Part shown: positions 36,319 to 45,353 of the stretch, piece by piece
How positions within the stretch are numbered: position 1 is the first letter of the stretch
Layout: each line of letters begins with the position of its first letter
NCBI GenBank assembly: GCA_021324915.1
Contig: JAJPIC010000010.1
Coordinates: forward strand, 1-64,000
Source of the DNA: Beijerinckiaceae bacterium
GTDB taxonomy: Bacteria; Pseudomonadota; Alphaproteobacteria; Rhizobiales; Beijerinckiaceae
Direction: 5' to 3'
Length of the DNA: 64,000 bases
Notes under the pieces: generated by a model
Seen by the model: only the letters and a program-made list of their open reading frames with translations
The model's database searches: none
What the model was told of the DNA's origin: nothing
Made by a program: the position numbers and the translations under genes

Positions 36319-37211
36319 AATCTCACCTCCATACCGTCGTGGGAGACCTCCCACCCCGCCGCTTCGACTTTCGCGCGCTCGGGCGAATCCTCGACCAAAA
36401 CCGGATTGGTATTATTGATATGCACATAGATCTTGCGACGGATCGCGAGATCGCCAAGGCGCAGCATGGATCCCTTCTCGCCGGTCATGGCCACATGGCC
36501 CATCCGCCAGGCGCTCTTATTCGAAAGGCCGAGCCGGATCATTTCGTCGTCCGTGAAGGTCGTACCGTCGAAGAAGACGAGGTCGGCGCCGCGCAATCTT
36601 TCCTGCAGCCGGCCGGTAACCTCGGCGCACCCCGGAATATAAAAGAAAGTCTTCGCCCCGTCGGTAATCTCGAGGCCGAGCGTCTCTTCGCCTTCAGCCC
36701 CGATCTCGACGTCGCCACGCTCGAGATAAAGCGGCACTTTGCCGGGCACTGAAAACGGCGTCACCGAGAGACCGAACCCGGTCTCGACTTTGCTTTCCGG
36801 CCTCACCTCTTGCAAATGGACGAGTTCCTTGTTGAGCACGCCGAAAACGCCGCCCGAGACTTCCGCGAGCGTCGCTCCGCTGCCGAAAACGGTGAAACTC
36901 TGCTGCTCTCGCAAGGTGAGAAGCCCTGCAATGTGATCGACGTCGCCATTGGTCAGAAAGACCGCTGCGATAGGCGAACCACGGCTCTTCCCGCGCGGAT
37001 GGAGCTGCGGCGTTGCGAGAATCTGCTGTCGCAAATCAGGGGAGGCATTGAGCAAAAGCCAGCGTTCGCCATCTTTGCTGACGGCAAGACTCGATTGAGT
37101 CCGCGGCCTCACCCGATTGTCGCCTTCCCACGCGAGTCGGCAGACAGGGCAGAGGCAATTCCATTGCGGAAAGCCTCCCCCAGCTGCCGATCCGAGGACG
37201 ACTATATGCAC
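36315..37211 (-). CDS. pqqB: PQQ biosynthesis protein PqqB
   Basis: PqqB has a metallo-beta-lactamase fold and hydroxylates the tyrosine of the cross-linked Glu-Tyr product during PQQ synthesis. The 298-residue protein begins MHIVVLGSAAGGGFPQWNC, includes the Cys pair CLCPVC, TNGDVDHIAGLLTLRE and VFFDGTTFTDDEM, and ends SHDGMEVRL, all family hallmarks. It lies 36 bases after the pqqA stop codon. Confidence 0.97.
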   Translation of the reverse strand: MHIVVLGSAAGGGFPQWNCLCPVCRLAWEGDNRVRPRTQSSLAVSKDGERWLLLNASPDLRQQILATPQLHPRGKSRGSPIAAVFLTNGDVDHIAGLLTLREQQSFTVFGSGATLAEVSGGVFGVLNKELVHLQEVRPESKVETGFGLSVTPFSVPGKVPLYLERGDVEIGAEGEETLGLEITDGAKTFFYIPGCAEVTGRLQERLRGADLVFFDGTTFTDDEMIRLGLSNKSAWRMGHVAMTGEKGSMLRLGDLAIRRKIYVHINNTNPVLVEDSPERAKVEAAGWEVSHDGMEVRL

Positions 37212-37247
37212 AGTCCGTCCGTTACGTGTATGCTAGCGTCTGGCCGC

Positions 37248-37325
37248 TTAGATCTCGGCCGACTCGTAGCTGGTGACTTCCATGCCGACGCAGACTTCGA
37301 CGGCAACCGGAGTTGTCCAGGCCAT
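37248..37325 (-). CDS. pqqA: PQQ precursor peptide PqqA
   Basis: A 25-codon gene for the ribosomal precursor of PQQ. The peptide begins MAWTTPVAVEV and continues GMEVTSYESAEI; Glu16 and Tyr20, the two residues fused into PQQ, are present with the required three-residue spacing. GGAGGAAATC directly precedes the ATG, an excellent ribosome binding site. It leads the pqqABCDE operon. The high expression needed for a stoichiometric precursor fits the strong binding site. A palindrome and two direct repeats lie upstream. Confidence 0.97.
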   Translation of the reverse strand: MAWTTPVAVEVCVGMEVTSYESAEI

Positions 37326-37355
37326 GATTTCCTCCATGAGCAGATGCATCAACGA

Positions 37356-37371
37356 GACAGCAAATGCTGTC
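37356..37371. promoter_or_regulatory. Palindrome upstream of pqqA
   Basis: GACAGCA-AA-TGCTGTC, perfect seven-base arms around AA, 30 bases upstream of the pqqA start. Its position suits an operator or a leader hairpin. No regulator is known from the sequence. Confidence 0.4.
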
Positions 37372-37430
37372 CAAGATCGATGCTCTCATAAAATAAGTAG
37401 GGCTGCCACGGCCAGTTAGAGCCGCAATGT

Positions 37431-37549
37431 ATTTCTTACAGATCTATTACAATCAAGCGTTTAGGCCGTAAGACATGCGCGCCGAATGAGCTTCTTTTCG
37501 GTTCTTTCTGAGGGGCGCGTTACACGCGCATTACGCATTTCTTACAGAT
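37431..37549. promoter_or_regulatory. Pair of 13-base direct repeats upstream of pqqA
   Basis: ATTTCTTACAGAT occurs at 37431-37443 and again at 37537-37549, 106 bases apart, in the gap between folC and pqqA. Both are about 105-225 bases before the pqqA start. The spacing is close to ten helical turns, which would suit two binding sites of one activator. This is inference; no promoter was assigned. Confidence 0.4.
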
Positions 37550-37620
37550 GAAAACTGCACCCCGTGCAGAGCGCGCAAGATCGGCCGCGGCTCGGCTGGT
37601 GATTCGTTTTTGCTCTTTCT

Positions 37621-38955
37621 TCAAACCGGCGGCGTGCCGTTCAGGTACAGAACTTCGCCCGCAAGATAGAGGCTGCCGGCAATGAGAATGCGGGGCGGAA
37701 GGGGCCATTCGCGCGCCGCCAGAAAGCGCAAAGCCGATTCGATGCTCTCGCAGGCAACACCGGGGATGCCGATCGAATTGGCAATGGTTGCCACTTCGAG
37801 CGGCAGGCGCGCGAAATGTTCGCCAGTGACCGGCACGGCGAGAACTTCCTGCGCCAGGCCTTTGAAGGCGCGCAGAAAGGCAGTCGTGTCCTTGCTCGCC
37901 AGAGTTCCGCAGACGAGCACGAGCGGGCGCGGCGCCTTCTCTTCGCAATCGGCCATGGCCTGCGAGAGCACGCGGGCGCCATCTTCGTTGTGGGCGCCGT
38001 CGAGCCAGATCTCGGCACCTTCGGGTGCGAGCGTCACGAGACGGCCGCGCTTCAGCGGCTGCAGTCTCGCGGCCCATTTGGCCGTCGCGACGCCGATCTC
38101 GGCGGCTGCCGCCGAAAGCTCCGGCTCGACGGTACGCAAGGTGGCGATGGCGGCAGCGGCATTCTGGTGCTGATGGCGGCCGACGAGGCGGGGTAGCGGA
38201 AGATCGAGAAGACCGCGCTCGTCCTCGAAAATGAGCCTTCCATGTTCTTCGCGAACGAAGAAATCCTGGCCGGCGACACTGAGCGGGGCGCCGATCTCGC
38301 GAGCCCTGCCGCTCAAAACCTCGAAGGCTTCCGCCTGCTGCGGTCCGAGGATCGCGGGCACTTTCGGCTTCAGAATGCCGGCCTTCTCGAAAGCAATGTC
38401 GGCGAGCCTCGTTCCGAGGAATTCCGGATGATCGATGGAGACCGGGGTGACGAGCGTCGCCGCCGGGCGCTCGACGACATTGGTGGCGTCGAGCCGGCCG
38501 CCAAGCCCGACTTCAAGCAAAAGATAATCGGCAGGATGTTCGCTGAAGAGCTTGAACGCGGTCGCAGTCGTGATTTCGAAAAACGTTATCGGCGCGCCCT
38601 CGTTCAGCTTCTCGCAGAGCTTCAAGGCGGACGTGAGTTCGGCGTCGCTCACCAGGTGTCCGCCGCCTTTGCGGCCGAGCCGGATCCGTTCATGGAAGCG
38701 CACGAGGTGCGGCGAGGTATAGACGTGCACGCTTCTCCCGGCAGCCTCGAGGATCGCCCGCATGAACGCGATGCTCGAGCCCTTGCCGTTCGTGCCCGCC
38801 ACGTGAATGACCGGCGGCAGGCGGTCCTGCGGCGAGCCGAGCGCATCGAGCAGACGGATGACGCGACCGAGCGAAAGATCGATCTTCTTGGGATGCAGGT
38901 CGAGCAGACGCTTGAGAATCGCGTCCCATTCCCCTGTCGCGCCCTCGAAGGTCAT
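37621..38955 (-). CDS. folC: Bifunctional folylpolyglutamate/dihydrofolate synthase
   Basis: FolC adds glutamate to dihydropteroate and then to tetrahydrofolate, using ATP. The 444-residue Mur-ligase-like protein has the P-loop [15 protein letters not shown] (51-65), [32 protein letters not shown] and a C-terminal [13 protein letters not shown] with the conserved Asp/His. It closes the trpFBA-accD-folC operon and its start overlaps the accD stop by four bases (ATGA). Confidence 0.96.
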   Translation of the reverse strand: MTFEGATGEWDAILKRLLDLHPKKIDLSLGRVIRLLDALGSPQDRLPPVIHVAGTNGKGSSIAFMRAILEAAGRSVHVYTSPHLVRFHERIRLGRKGGGHLVSDAELTSALKLCEKLNEGAPITFFEITTATAFKLFSEHPADYLLLEVGLGGRLDATNVVERPAATLVTPVSIDHPEFLGTRLADIAFEKAGILKPKVPAILGPQQAEAFEVLSGRAREIGAPLSVAGQDFFVREEHGRLIFEDERGLLDLPLPRLVGRHQHQNAAAAIATLRTVEPELSAAAAEIGVATAKWAARLQPLKRGRLVTLAPEGAEIWLDGAHNEDGARVLSQAMADCEEKAPRPLVLVCGTLASKDTTAFLRAFKGLAQEVLAVPVTGEHFARLPLEVATIANSIGIPGVACESIESALRFLAAREWPLPPRILIAGSLYLAGEVLYLNGTPPV

Positions 38956-39815
38956 GCCGCGCCGAGCTCCTGCCGCTGCATGAGGAGCGAGCAGAGCCGC
39001 GCCAAGGTCGCGCGCATGTCATGCCTGCGGACCACCATATCGACCATGCCATGCGCCTGGAGATATTCGGCGCGCTGAAAACCTTCCGGCAGGCGCTCGC
39101 GAATGGTCTGCTCGATGACGCGGGCGCCGGCAAAGCCGATCACGGCGCCGGGCTCGGCAATATGGATGTCGCCCAGCATGGCATAAGAGGCTGTGACGCC
39201 GCCAGTGGTCGGATTGGTGAGGACGACGATATAGGGCAGGCGCGCGGCTTTGAGGCGCTGCACGGCGACCGTCGTGCGCGGCATCTGCATCAGCGAGAAG
39301 ACGCCCTCCTGCATGCGGGCACCGCCGGACGCGGTGAAGATGATGAAGGGCGTGTGGCGCTCGATTGCCTTGGTGATGCCGGCGATGATCGCCTCGCCCG
39401 CCGCCATGCCGAGCGAGCCGCCCAAAAATTCGAAGTCTTGGATTGCAACGACGACATCCCGCTCCTCGAGCTTCCCCGCACAGACGCGGACGGCATCGCT
39501 CGTGCCGGTCTTGAGACGGTTCTCCTTGAGTCGCTCGGTATAGCGTTTGACGTCGCGGAACTTGAGCGGATCGAGCGGGACTTCGGGCGTCGGCAGATCT
39601 TCATAGGTCGCGTCGTCGAAAATCATCTCGAGCCGCGCCTTGGTCGGCATGCGCATGTGATAGCCCGAGCCCGGCACGACATAGAGATTGGATTCGAGGT
39701 CTTTGTGGAAGATCAGCTCGCCGCTGTCTGGACATTTGACCCAGAGGTTCTCGGGCGTTTCCCGGCGCAGGAAAGAGCGGATTTTCGGCGGCACGACATT
39801 GGAAATCCAATTCAT
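38952..39815 (-). CDS. accD: Acetyl-CoA carboxylase carboxyltransferase subunit beta
   Basis: AccD with AccA transfers carboxyl from biotin to acetyl-CoA, giving malonyl-CoA for fatty acid synthesis. The 287-residue protein has the MPKTR-like N-part and the core [51 protein letters not shown] and [14 protein letters not shown]. The four-Cys zinc ribbon of the enterobacterial enzyme is reduced to one Cys (VKCPDSGEL), as is usual in this alphaproteobacterial lineage. It lies 27 bases after trpA. Confidence 0.97.
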   Translation of the reverse strand: MNWISNVVPPKIRSFLRRETPENLWVKCPDSGELIFHKDLESNLYVVPGSGYHMRMPTKARLEMIFDDATYEDLPTPEVPLDPLKFRDVKRYTERLKENRLKTGTSDAVRVCAGKLEERDVVVAIQDFEFLGGSLGMAAGEAIIAGITKAIERHTPFIIFTASGGARMQEGVFSLMQMPRTTVAVQRLKAARLPYIVVLTNPTTGGVTASYAMLGDIHIAEPGAVIGFAGARVIEQTIRERLPEGFQRAEYLQAHGMVDMVVRRHDMRATLARLCSLLMQRQELGAA

Positions 39816-39842
39816 GGGAACTCCCTGCTCTGCTCAGCCTAT

Positions 39843-40697
39843 TTAGGCGCTCGTATCGGCGCGCGCAAAGCCGCGCTCGGCGGAACGCACGCCCTTGGCC
39901 AGATCGCGTACGAGATCGACAATGGCGCCAACGGTTTGAGGCGTCGCCTTGCCGCTCTGATCGAGCGATTTGCGCAAGGCTTCGACGAGCGCGGAGCCGA
40001 CGACGACGCCGTCGGCGACGGATGCGATCGCTGCCGCGCTTTCCGCATTCTTGACGCCGAACCCGACGGCGACGGGCAGGTCCGTATGTCGCCTCAGCCG
40101 GGCGACCGCGGCGGCCACTTTGGCATGTTCAGGCGCCGCGGCGCCCGTGATGCCGGTGATCGATACGTAGTAGAGAAAGCCCGAAGTATGGGCGAGCACG
40201 GCGGGCAGGCGCGCGGAGTCGGTTGTCGGCGTCGCGAGTCTCACGAAAGAGAGGCCCGCATCGATCGCCGGAAGGCAAAGCTCGGCATCTTCCTCCGGCG
40301 GCAAATCGACCACGATGAGGCCATCGACGCCGGCCTTCTTCGCCTCCGCGAGGAACCGGTCCACGCCATAGACATAGATCGGATTGTAATAGCCCATCAG
40401 GATCAGCGGGGTTTGCCGATCATGGGCGCGGAAATCGGCGGCGAGCGCCAAGGTCTTGGCGAGAGTCGCGCCGCTTTTGAGCGCGCGCAGGCCGGCAGCC
40501 TGGATCGCCGGCCCGTCGGCCATCGGATCGGTGAACGGCATGCCGAGCTCGATCAGATCGGCACCCGCCTGCGGCAGCGCCTTCAGAATCGCGCCTGAGG
40601 TCTCGAGATCCGGATCGCCGGCCATGACGAAAGTCACGAGTGCGGCGCGGCGGCTGCGGGCAAGCTCGGCAAAGCGGGATTCGATGCGGCTGGACAT
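39843..40697 (-). CDS. trpA: Tryptophan synthase alpha subunit
   Basis: TrpA splits indole-3-glycerol phosphate to indole and glyceraldehyde 3-phosphate. The 284-residue TIM barrel shows catalytic Glu50 ([16 protein letters not shown]) and Asp61, plus [32 protein letters not shown] and VGFGVKNAE. The start at 40697 ([12 protein letters not shown]) is the family start; a longer in-frame reading through the toxin-antitoxin promoter is not credible. It is separated from trpB by a 631-base toxin-antitoxin pair on the other strand. Confidence 0.97.
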   Translation of the reverse strand: MSSRIESRFAELARSRRAALVTFVMAGDPDLETSGAILKALPQAGADLIELGMPFTDPMADGPAIQAAGLRALKSGATLAKTLALAADFRAHDRQTPLILMGYYNPIYVYGVDRFLAEAKKAGVDGLIVVDLPPEEDAELCLPAIDAGLSFVRLATPTTDSARLPAVLAHTSGFLYYVSITGITGAAAPEHAKVAAAVARLRRHTDLPVAVGFGVKNAESAAAIASVADGVVVGSALVEALRKSLDQSGKATPQTVGAIVDLVRDLAKGVRSAERGFARADTSA

Positions 40698-40771
40698 GAG
40701 GGCGAAGTGGCTAGCACGAAAGCGCGCCGCCGGGAAAGCGTCGGCGGGCCCCTCGACAGACGCGCCCAGGG

Positions 40772-40796
40772 GATATACTTTATGCACATGTATATC
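40772..40796. promoter_or_regulatory. Inverted repeat upstream of the antitoxin gene
   Basis: GATATAC and GTATATC arms separated by an 11-base AT-rich centre, 18 bases before the antitoxin start. Local base composition is much more AT-rich than the surroundings. Position and symmetry fit an autoregulatory operator of an AbrB/MazE-type antitoxin overlapping the module's own promoter. Confidence 0.55.
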
Positions 40797-40813
40797 TTGG
40801 GAGAAACGAGCCT

Positions 40814-41047
40814 ATGCAAGTCGCGAAATGGGGCAATAGTCTTGCGGTGCGCCTTCCCAAAGCACTCGTCGAGGCGCTCGGTCTCAAGGAGGGCGACGAC
40901 ATAAAGATCGAGATCGTCGGGTCGCGCGCTTTCGCGGTCGAGAAATCGCCAACGGCACAGGAACTTCTCGCACGCTTGCGCAAATATCGCGGTCGCCTGC
41001 CTGCCGACTTCCATTTCGACCGGCTCGAAGCGCATGAGCGGCGCTGA
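40814..41047 (+). CDS. AbrB/MazE-type antitoxin
   Basis: A 77-residue DNA-binding antitoxin. Residues 1-45 form a SpoVT-AbrB swapped-hairpin domain (QVAKWGNSLAVRLPKALVEA, LGLKEGDDIKIEIV). The C-terminal part (ELLARLRKYRGRLPADFHFD) is the likely toxin-neutralising arm. The family represses its own operon and binds the cognate toxin; an inverted repeat just upstream is the probable operator. The stop overlaps the toxin start by 14 bases, a standard coupling in toxin-antitoxin operons. GGGAGAAA upstream of the ATG is the ribosome binding site. Confidence 0.93.
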   Translation: MQVAKWGNSLAVRLPKALVEALGLKEGDDIKIEIVGSRAFAVEKSPTAQELLARLRKYRGRLPADFHFDRLEAHERR

Positions 41048-41444
41048 ACGTTGCTTTTTCGATACGAACGTCCTTCTCTATCTCGTCTCGAGCGATGGAC
41101 GCAAAGCAGATCGGGCTGAGGCGCTTCTAGCAAAAGGCGGCATCCTCAGCGTGCAGGTGCTCAACGAATTCGCCTCGGTTGCACTCCGCAAACAAAACAT
41201 GCTGGTCACTGACGTTCGAGAGGTCCTAGCGGTCGTACGTGCGCTTTGCAAGATTGTTCCGGTATCTTTGGAAGCACATGACGCCGCGCTCGGACTCTCC
41301 GAGCGGCTCGGCTTTTCGTTTTATGATTCTTTGATCGTCGCAGCGGCGGAGCTTGCGCGCTGCACTCTGCTGTATACTGAAGATATGCAGCACGGGCAGG
41401 TGATCGGAGGCTTAAGGATCTGCGATCCCTTTCGGGAGCCGTGA
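41034..41444 (+). CDS. PIN-domain ribonuclease toxin (VapC-like)
   Basis: A 136-residue PIN nuclease. The four acidic active-site residues are visible: Asp10 (FFDTNVLLYLVS), Glu45 (QVLNEFASVA), Asp98 (FSFYDSLIVAAA) and Asp117 (LLYTEDMQHG). VapC-type toxins cleave RNA, often tRNA or rRNA loops, until neutralised by their antitoxin. The pair is intact and should be functional. It lies on the strand opposite to the trp operon it interrupts. Confidence 0.94.
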   Translation: MSGAERCFFDTNVLLYLVSSDGRKADRAEALLAKGGILSVQVLNEFASVALRKQNMLVTDVREVLAVVRALCKIVPVSLEAHDAALGLSERLGFSFYDSLIVAAAELARCTLLYTEDMQHGQVIGGLRICDPFREP

Positions 41445-41557
41445 GACAGGCGGGCCGTCATGCCCGGTCCCGGATTAAGTCCTTGGGGCGATCAGCGCAT
41501 TGCTACCCTATGCTCAATTGTGCTTGAAGGCCGGGTTAAGTCCGCCATGACGCCCCG

Positions 41558-42814
41558 TCACATCCCGCCCAGATGATCGGCGACGGTAAAGAGGTCTTTG
41601 TCGCCGCGGCCCGACATGTTGACGACCAGCAGATGATCGCGCGGCTTTTGCGGCGCGATCTCGATCGCGCGGGCAAGCGCATGCGCGGGTTCGAGAGCCG
41701 GAATAATCCCTTCGAGCTTGGCGCAGAGCTGAAAAGCGGCGAGCGCTTCGTCGTCGGTCGCCGAGAGATAAGTCACGCGGCCGGTTTCCTTGAGCCAGGC
41801 ATGTTCGGGACCGATGCCCGGATAATCGAGCCCGGCCGAGATCGAATGGCCTTCTTCGATCTGCCCGTCCTCGTCCATCAACAGATAGGTGCGGTTGCCG
41901 TGCAGCACGCCCGGCCTGCCGCCGGCCAGCGAGGCCGCGTGCTTCTTATCGAGTCCATAGCCCGCCGCCTCGACCCCATAGATCTCGACCTGGCGGTCGT
42001 CGAGAAAGGGGTGGAAGAGCCCCATGGCGTTCGAGCCGCCGCCGATACAGGCAAAGAGAGAATCCGGCAGCCGGCCTTCGGCCGCGAGCATTTGCGCGCG
42101 CGTCTCTTCCCCGATCACGCATTGAAAATCGCGCACCATGGCGGGGTAGGGATGCGGGCCGGCGACCGTGCCGATGCAATAAAAGGTCGTCTCGACATTC
42201 GTGACCCAGTCGCGCAGCGCCTCGTTCATCGCGTCTTTCAGCGTGCGGGCGCCCGAGAGCACAGGCACGACTTTGGCGCCGAGCATGTTCATGCGGAACA
42301 CATTGGGCTTCTGCCGCTCCACGTCGACGGCGCCCATATAGACCACACATTCGAGGCCGAACTTGGCGCAAGCCGTCGCGGTCGCAACACCATGCTGGCC
42401 GGCCCCCGTTTCGGCAATGATCCGTTTCTTGCCCATGCGGCGCGCCAGCAGGATTTGGCCCAGCACATTATTGATCTTGTGTGCCCCGGTGTGATTGAGC
42501 TCCTCGCGCTTGAAATAGATTTTCGCCCCGCGCGCACCGCCCGCCTTTTCGCGCGCATGTTCGGTGAGGCGTTCGGCGAAATAGAGCGGGCTCGGCCGCC
42601 CGACATAATGGGTGAGCAGATGGTCGAGCTCGGCCTTGAAAGACGAATCCTGCCTGGCGGCCTCGTAGTGGCGCTCGAGATCGAGGATCAGCGGCATCAG
42701 GGTTTCGGCGACAAAGCGGCCGCCGTAGATCCCGAAATGCCCGTGTTCGTCGGGTCCGGTACGGAAGGAATTGGGAATTTCCGGCTTGATCCCGCCGGCT
42801 TCTTTCATCGTCAT
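41558..42814 (-). CDS. trpB: Tryptophan synthase beta subunit
   Basis: TrpB condenses indole with serine on pyridoxal phosphate. The 418-residue protein has the PLP lysine Lys113 ([14 protein letters not shown]), the catalytic Glu135 ([14 protein letters not shown]), the phosphate loop [15 protein letters not shown] and [14 protein letters not shown]. The start is ATG at 42814 or the next ATG two codons on. It starts nine bases after the trpF stop. The distance to trpA is enlarged by the inserted toxin-antitoxin pair. Confidence 0.98.
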   Translation of the reverse strand: MTMKEAGGIKPEIPNSFRTGPDEHGHFGIYGGRFVAETLMPLILDLERHYEAARQDSSFKAELDHLLTHYVGRPSPLYFAERLTEHAREKAGGARGAKIYFKREELNHTGAHKINNVLGQILLARRMGKKRIIAETGAGQHGVATATACAKFGLECVVYMGAVDVERQKPNVFRMNMLGAKVVPVLSGARTLKDAMNEALRDWVTNVETTFYCIGTVAGPHPYPAMVRDFQCVIGEETRAQMLAAEGRLPDSLFACIGGGSNAMGLFHPFLDDRQVEIYGVEAAGYGLDKKHAASLAGGRPGVLHGNRTYLLMDEDGQIEEGHSISAGLDYPGIGPEHAWLKETGRVTYLSATDDEALAAFQLCAKLEGIIPALEPAHALARAIEIAPQKPRDHLLVVNMSGRGDKDLFTVADHLGGM

Positions 42815-42823
42815 GCGTGCGGT

Positions 42824-43468
42824 TTAGCCGCTCTCTCCCGCCGATCCAAGTCTCGCCGCCCGCGCCTTGCCGACGAAAGCCGCGATTTTGGCTACATCCT
42901 TGACGCCACGCGCGCTTTCAACCCCGGAGGAGACGTCGACGCCGGGGGCGCGGGTGGCCGCGAGCGCGGCTGCGACATTCTCTGGCGTCAGGCCGCCCGC
43001 AAGAAGCCAGGGTTTGCGCAGGTCGAGGCCGCCGAGGAGAGACCAGTCGAATGCCGTACCGGACCCCCCGCGCCTCGAATCGAGCAGGAGCCAGTCGGCC
43101 GCGTTATAGGCCGCGACCCGTTTCAGATCGGCGGCGCCGCCGATGCCAATGGCTTTGATGACCGGCAGGCCGAAACGCATCTTCAGCGCGCCGACGCGCT
43201 CCGCCGTCTCCTCGCCATGCAATTGGAGAAGATCCGGCTCGAGTGCCGCGATTGCGGCGGCGAGTTCGGCATCGGACGCGTCGCTGGTGACCAGAACTTT
43301 GCGCACCCGTCCACCGACCTGAGCGCCGAGAGCGCGCGCCAAATCGAGCGAAATATGGCGGGGGCTCTGCGCGCAGCGCACGAAGCCCAGCAGGTCGGCA
43401 CCCGCCGCAATCGCCGCCTCGACCGTGTCCGGCATCGAAAGTCCACAAATTTTGACGATGACGGACAT
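42824..43468 (-). CDS. trpF: Phosphoribosylanthranilate isomerase
   Basis: TrpF performs the Amadori rearrangement of phosphoribosylanthranilate in tryptophan synthesis. The 214-residue TIM barrel has catalytic Cys8 (VKICGLSMPDTV), FVRCAQSPRHIS, LLQLHGEETAERV, the catalytic Asp in LLLDSRRGGSGTAFDW and LLAGGLTPENVAAA. It heads the trpFBA-accD-folC segment. Confidence 0.97.
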   Translation of the reverse strand: MSVIVKICGLSMPDTVEAAIAAGADLLGFVRCAQSPRHISLDLARALGAQVGGRVRKVLVTSDASDAELAAAIAALEPDLLQLHGEETAERVGALKMRFGLPVIKAIGIGGAADLKRVAAYNAADWLLLDSRRGGSGTAFDWSLLGGLDLRKPWLLAGGLTPENVAAALAATRAPGVDVSSGVESARGVKDVAKIAAFVGKARAARLGSAGESG

Positions 43469-43507
43469 TGGTCCTCTGCGCGGCGATCTCTGCTGTGAGC
43501 GAAAGAA

Positions 43508-43801
43508 CTAGCCGACTTTCATATGATGAGCCTCCTCGCGGAGGCGGCCGGCCTCGGCGCGCAAGTCGCGCAGCGCGCGGCGATGTCTGCCTTGCGTAAC
43601 CCAAGTGGCCAGACTGCCGACGACCACCCCGAGCATCAAAGCAACGATAAGGACGACGAAGAGAGGTGCCACGACCTCGCCTGTCGCATCGCTCGAGAAC
43701 GGATCGAAGGACACGGTCACATTATGGCGATTGGCAACCGCCAAGGCGAGGCCGATTGCGGCCAAGGGAATGAGAACGATGAGTTGCAAGGCCCGTCGCA
43801 T
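43508..43801 (-). CDS. LapA domain (DUF1049) membrane protein
   Basis: A 97-residue inner-membrane protein with two helices (about 5-25 and 45-68) and the family pattern NRHNVTVSFDPFS between them, then a basic cytoplasmic helix (GRHRRALRDLRAEAGRLREEA). LapA-type proteins assist lipopolysaccharide assembly in enterobacteria; the role here is inferred. It lies between ihfB and trpF, the standard place in related genomes. Confidence 0.88.
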   Translation of the reverse strand: MRRALQLIVLIPLAAIGLALAVANRHNVTVSFDPFSSDATGEVVAPLFVVLIVALMLGVVVGSLATWVTQGRHRRALRDLRAEAGRLREEAHHMKVG

Positions 43802-43837
43802 GGCCCATTCCCCGCAAGCTGGTTCGAACGTCGCGGC

Positions 43838-44128
43838 TCAGCCGTTGTAGCCGTCGTTCAGCCGCTCGCGCATTTCCTTGCCGGTCTTAAAGAAGGGCAC
43901 GGCCTTCTCGTCAACGGCGACATGCGCCCCGGTGCGCGGATTGCGGCCGAGCCTCGCGTCGCGGCGCTTGACCGAAAAGGCCCCGAAACCCCGCAATTCC
44001 ACCCGGTCGCCACGCGCCAATGCATTGGTGATCTCGTCGAGGATCGCATTTACGATCTTCTCGACGTCGCGCAAGTAGAGATGCGGGTTGCGATCAGCAA
44101 TCCGCTGCACGAGTTCCGACTTAATCAT
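43838..44128 (-). CDS. ihfB: Integration host factor beta subunit
   Basis: IHF-beta forms a DNA-bending heterodimer with IHF-alpha. The 96-residue protein starts [20 protein letters not shown], has the arm signature [27 protein letters not shown] with the intercalating Pro, and ends [13 protein letters not shown]. It lies between sppA and lapA as in other alphaproteobacteria. The ihfA partner is elsewhere. Confidence 0.97.
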   Translation of the reverse strand: MIKSELVQRIADRNPHLYLRDVEKIVNAILDEITNALARGDRVELRGFGAFSVKRRDARLGRNPRTGAHVAVDEKAVPFFKTGKEMRERLNDGYNG

Positions 44129-44269
44129 GTTCCGCCCCCGCCGCTCCGCAACTCAAGCTGAAGCTTAAAATTCAACTTGTGCGCAAATGCCCTTGGTGAC
44201 CCAGCCCTCGAATCACCTGCCCCAACCGACCGCTTTCAACTGAAATTGGGCAAGGCCAGTTCCTTGTTT

Positions 44270-45241
44270 TCAATCGGTTGCACCAACCTGCCAAATCGAC
44301 ACGAGACCGTCAAGTAAGCGGGCTTGCGCGTAATCCGCGCCTCGGTCGAGTGCCCGGGCCAGGCTGCCGAGCCCGACGGCGTCGGCGATTTTGGCGGAAG
44401 TACTTAGAATTCCTAGCTTTTCAAGCTCGCTTTCCGATTTCCAGTCGCGCACGGGAAGGTTGTGCGGAACGCCCTTGACCTTTTCCATCCAGGCGATCGC
44501 GGCCCGTTCGTCGCCGATCTCATCGATAAGCTTCAGCCCCAATGCCTGGCGCCCTGTATAGATCCGGCCGTCATCGACGGCCGCAAGTTGCGCATCCGTC
44601 ATGCCGCGCCTCTGCTTCACCAGGCCCTTGAACCACTCATAGGAATCGTTGACGAGCGCCGCGAGCGCGGCGCGAACTTCCGGGCTTGTCGGCTCATAGC
44701 CGCTGGGCTCGGCCTTCAGCGGTGCGGACTTCACCGCATCCATCTTGACCCCGACGGTATCGAGCAATTTTGCGAAATTCGGATATTGGATGAGGACGCC
44801 GATCGAACCCACGAGAGAATTGCCTTGCGCAAAAATCCGGTCGGCGCTGAGCGCGGCGATATAGGCGCCGGAAGCCGCCATATTGCCGACGACAGCGACC
44901 GTCGGCTTCTTCGCCGAAAGCCGCCGGATCGCATCGTAAATGCGCTCCGCACCGGTCGTCGTCCCGCCGGGACTGTCGATCGAAATGATGACGCCCTTTG
45001 CCCCGGATTTCGCGACGTCGTCGATGAGTTTCACAGTCTCGCGATCGCCGGTGATGAGGCCGCTGATCGTCAGGCGCGCGATTTGGGGAGAATAGCTCGC
45101 CGGGCTCACTTTTCCGGAGATCCGCAGGCCGGCGAAAACCAGGAGAGCGATGAGCAAGACGACGGCAGCGACACGCCAAAAGGACAATTTGCGCTGCAGG
45201 AGCCTGCGATCGACGATGTAATCGGCCGAAGAGTTTGACAT
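44270..45241 (-). CDS. sppA: Signal peptide peptidase SppA (S49)
   Basis: A 323-residue membrane-anchored serine protease that degrades remnant signal peptides. One N-terminal helix (about 22-42) is followed by the S49 domain: ISIDSPGGTTTGAERIYDAIR, VAVVGNMAASGAYIAALSAD with the catalytic Ser, and NSLVGSIGVL. The length is that of the short, single-domain SppA, with lysine expected to be supplied within the tetramer or fold. It lies downstream of rpsA on the same strand, after a terminator. Confidence 0.95.
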   Translation of the reverse strand: MSNSSADYIVDRRLLQRKLSFWRVAAVVLLIALLVFAGLRISGKVSPASYSPQIARLTISGLITGDRETVKLIDDVAKSGAKGVIISIDSPGGTTTGAERIYDAIRRLSAKKPTVAVVGNMAASGAYIAALSADRIFAQGNSLVGSIGVLIQYPNFAKLLDTVGVKMDAVKSAPLKAEPSGYEPTSPEVRAALAALVNDSYEWFKGLVKQRRGMTDAQLAAVDDGRIYTGRQALGLKLIDEIGDERAAIAWMEKVKGVPHNLPVRDWKSESELEKLGILSTSAKIADAVGLGSLARALDRGADYAQARLLDGLVSIWQVGATD

Positions 45242-45317
45242 TGCAGGACTATCCTGACGTTGCGCTGCAAACTAGGCCGCGAGCGCGCAGCGGGCAAGCC
45301 CGCGCGCCCGCATTAAA

Positions 45318-45350
45318 ATAAAACCCGCGTGGGGCTTCCACGCGGGTTTC
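45318..45350 (-). terminator. Rho-independent terminator after rpsA
   Basis: On the minus strand, AAACCCGCGTGG and CCACGCGGGTTT pair around a short AAGCC-type loop, followed by TTTTATTTT. It begins four bases after the rpsA stop and separates rpsA from sppA. Confidence 0.92.
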
Positions 45351-45353
45351 AAA

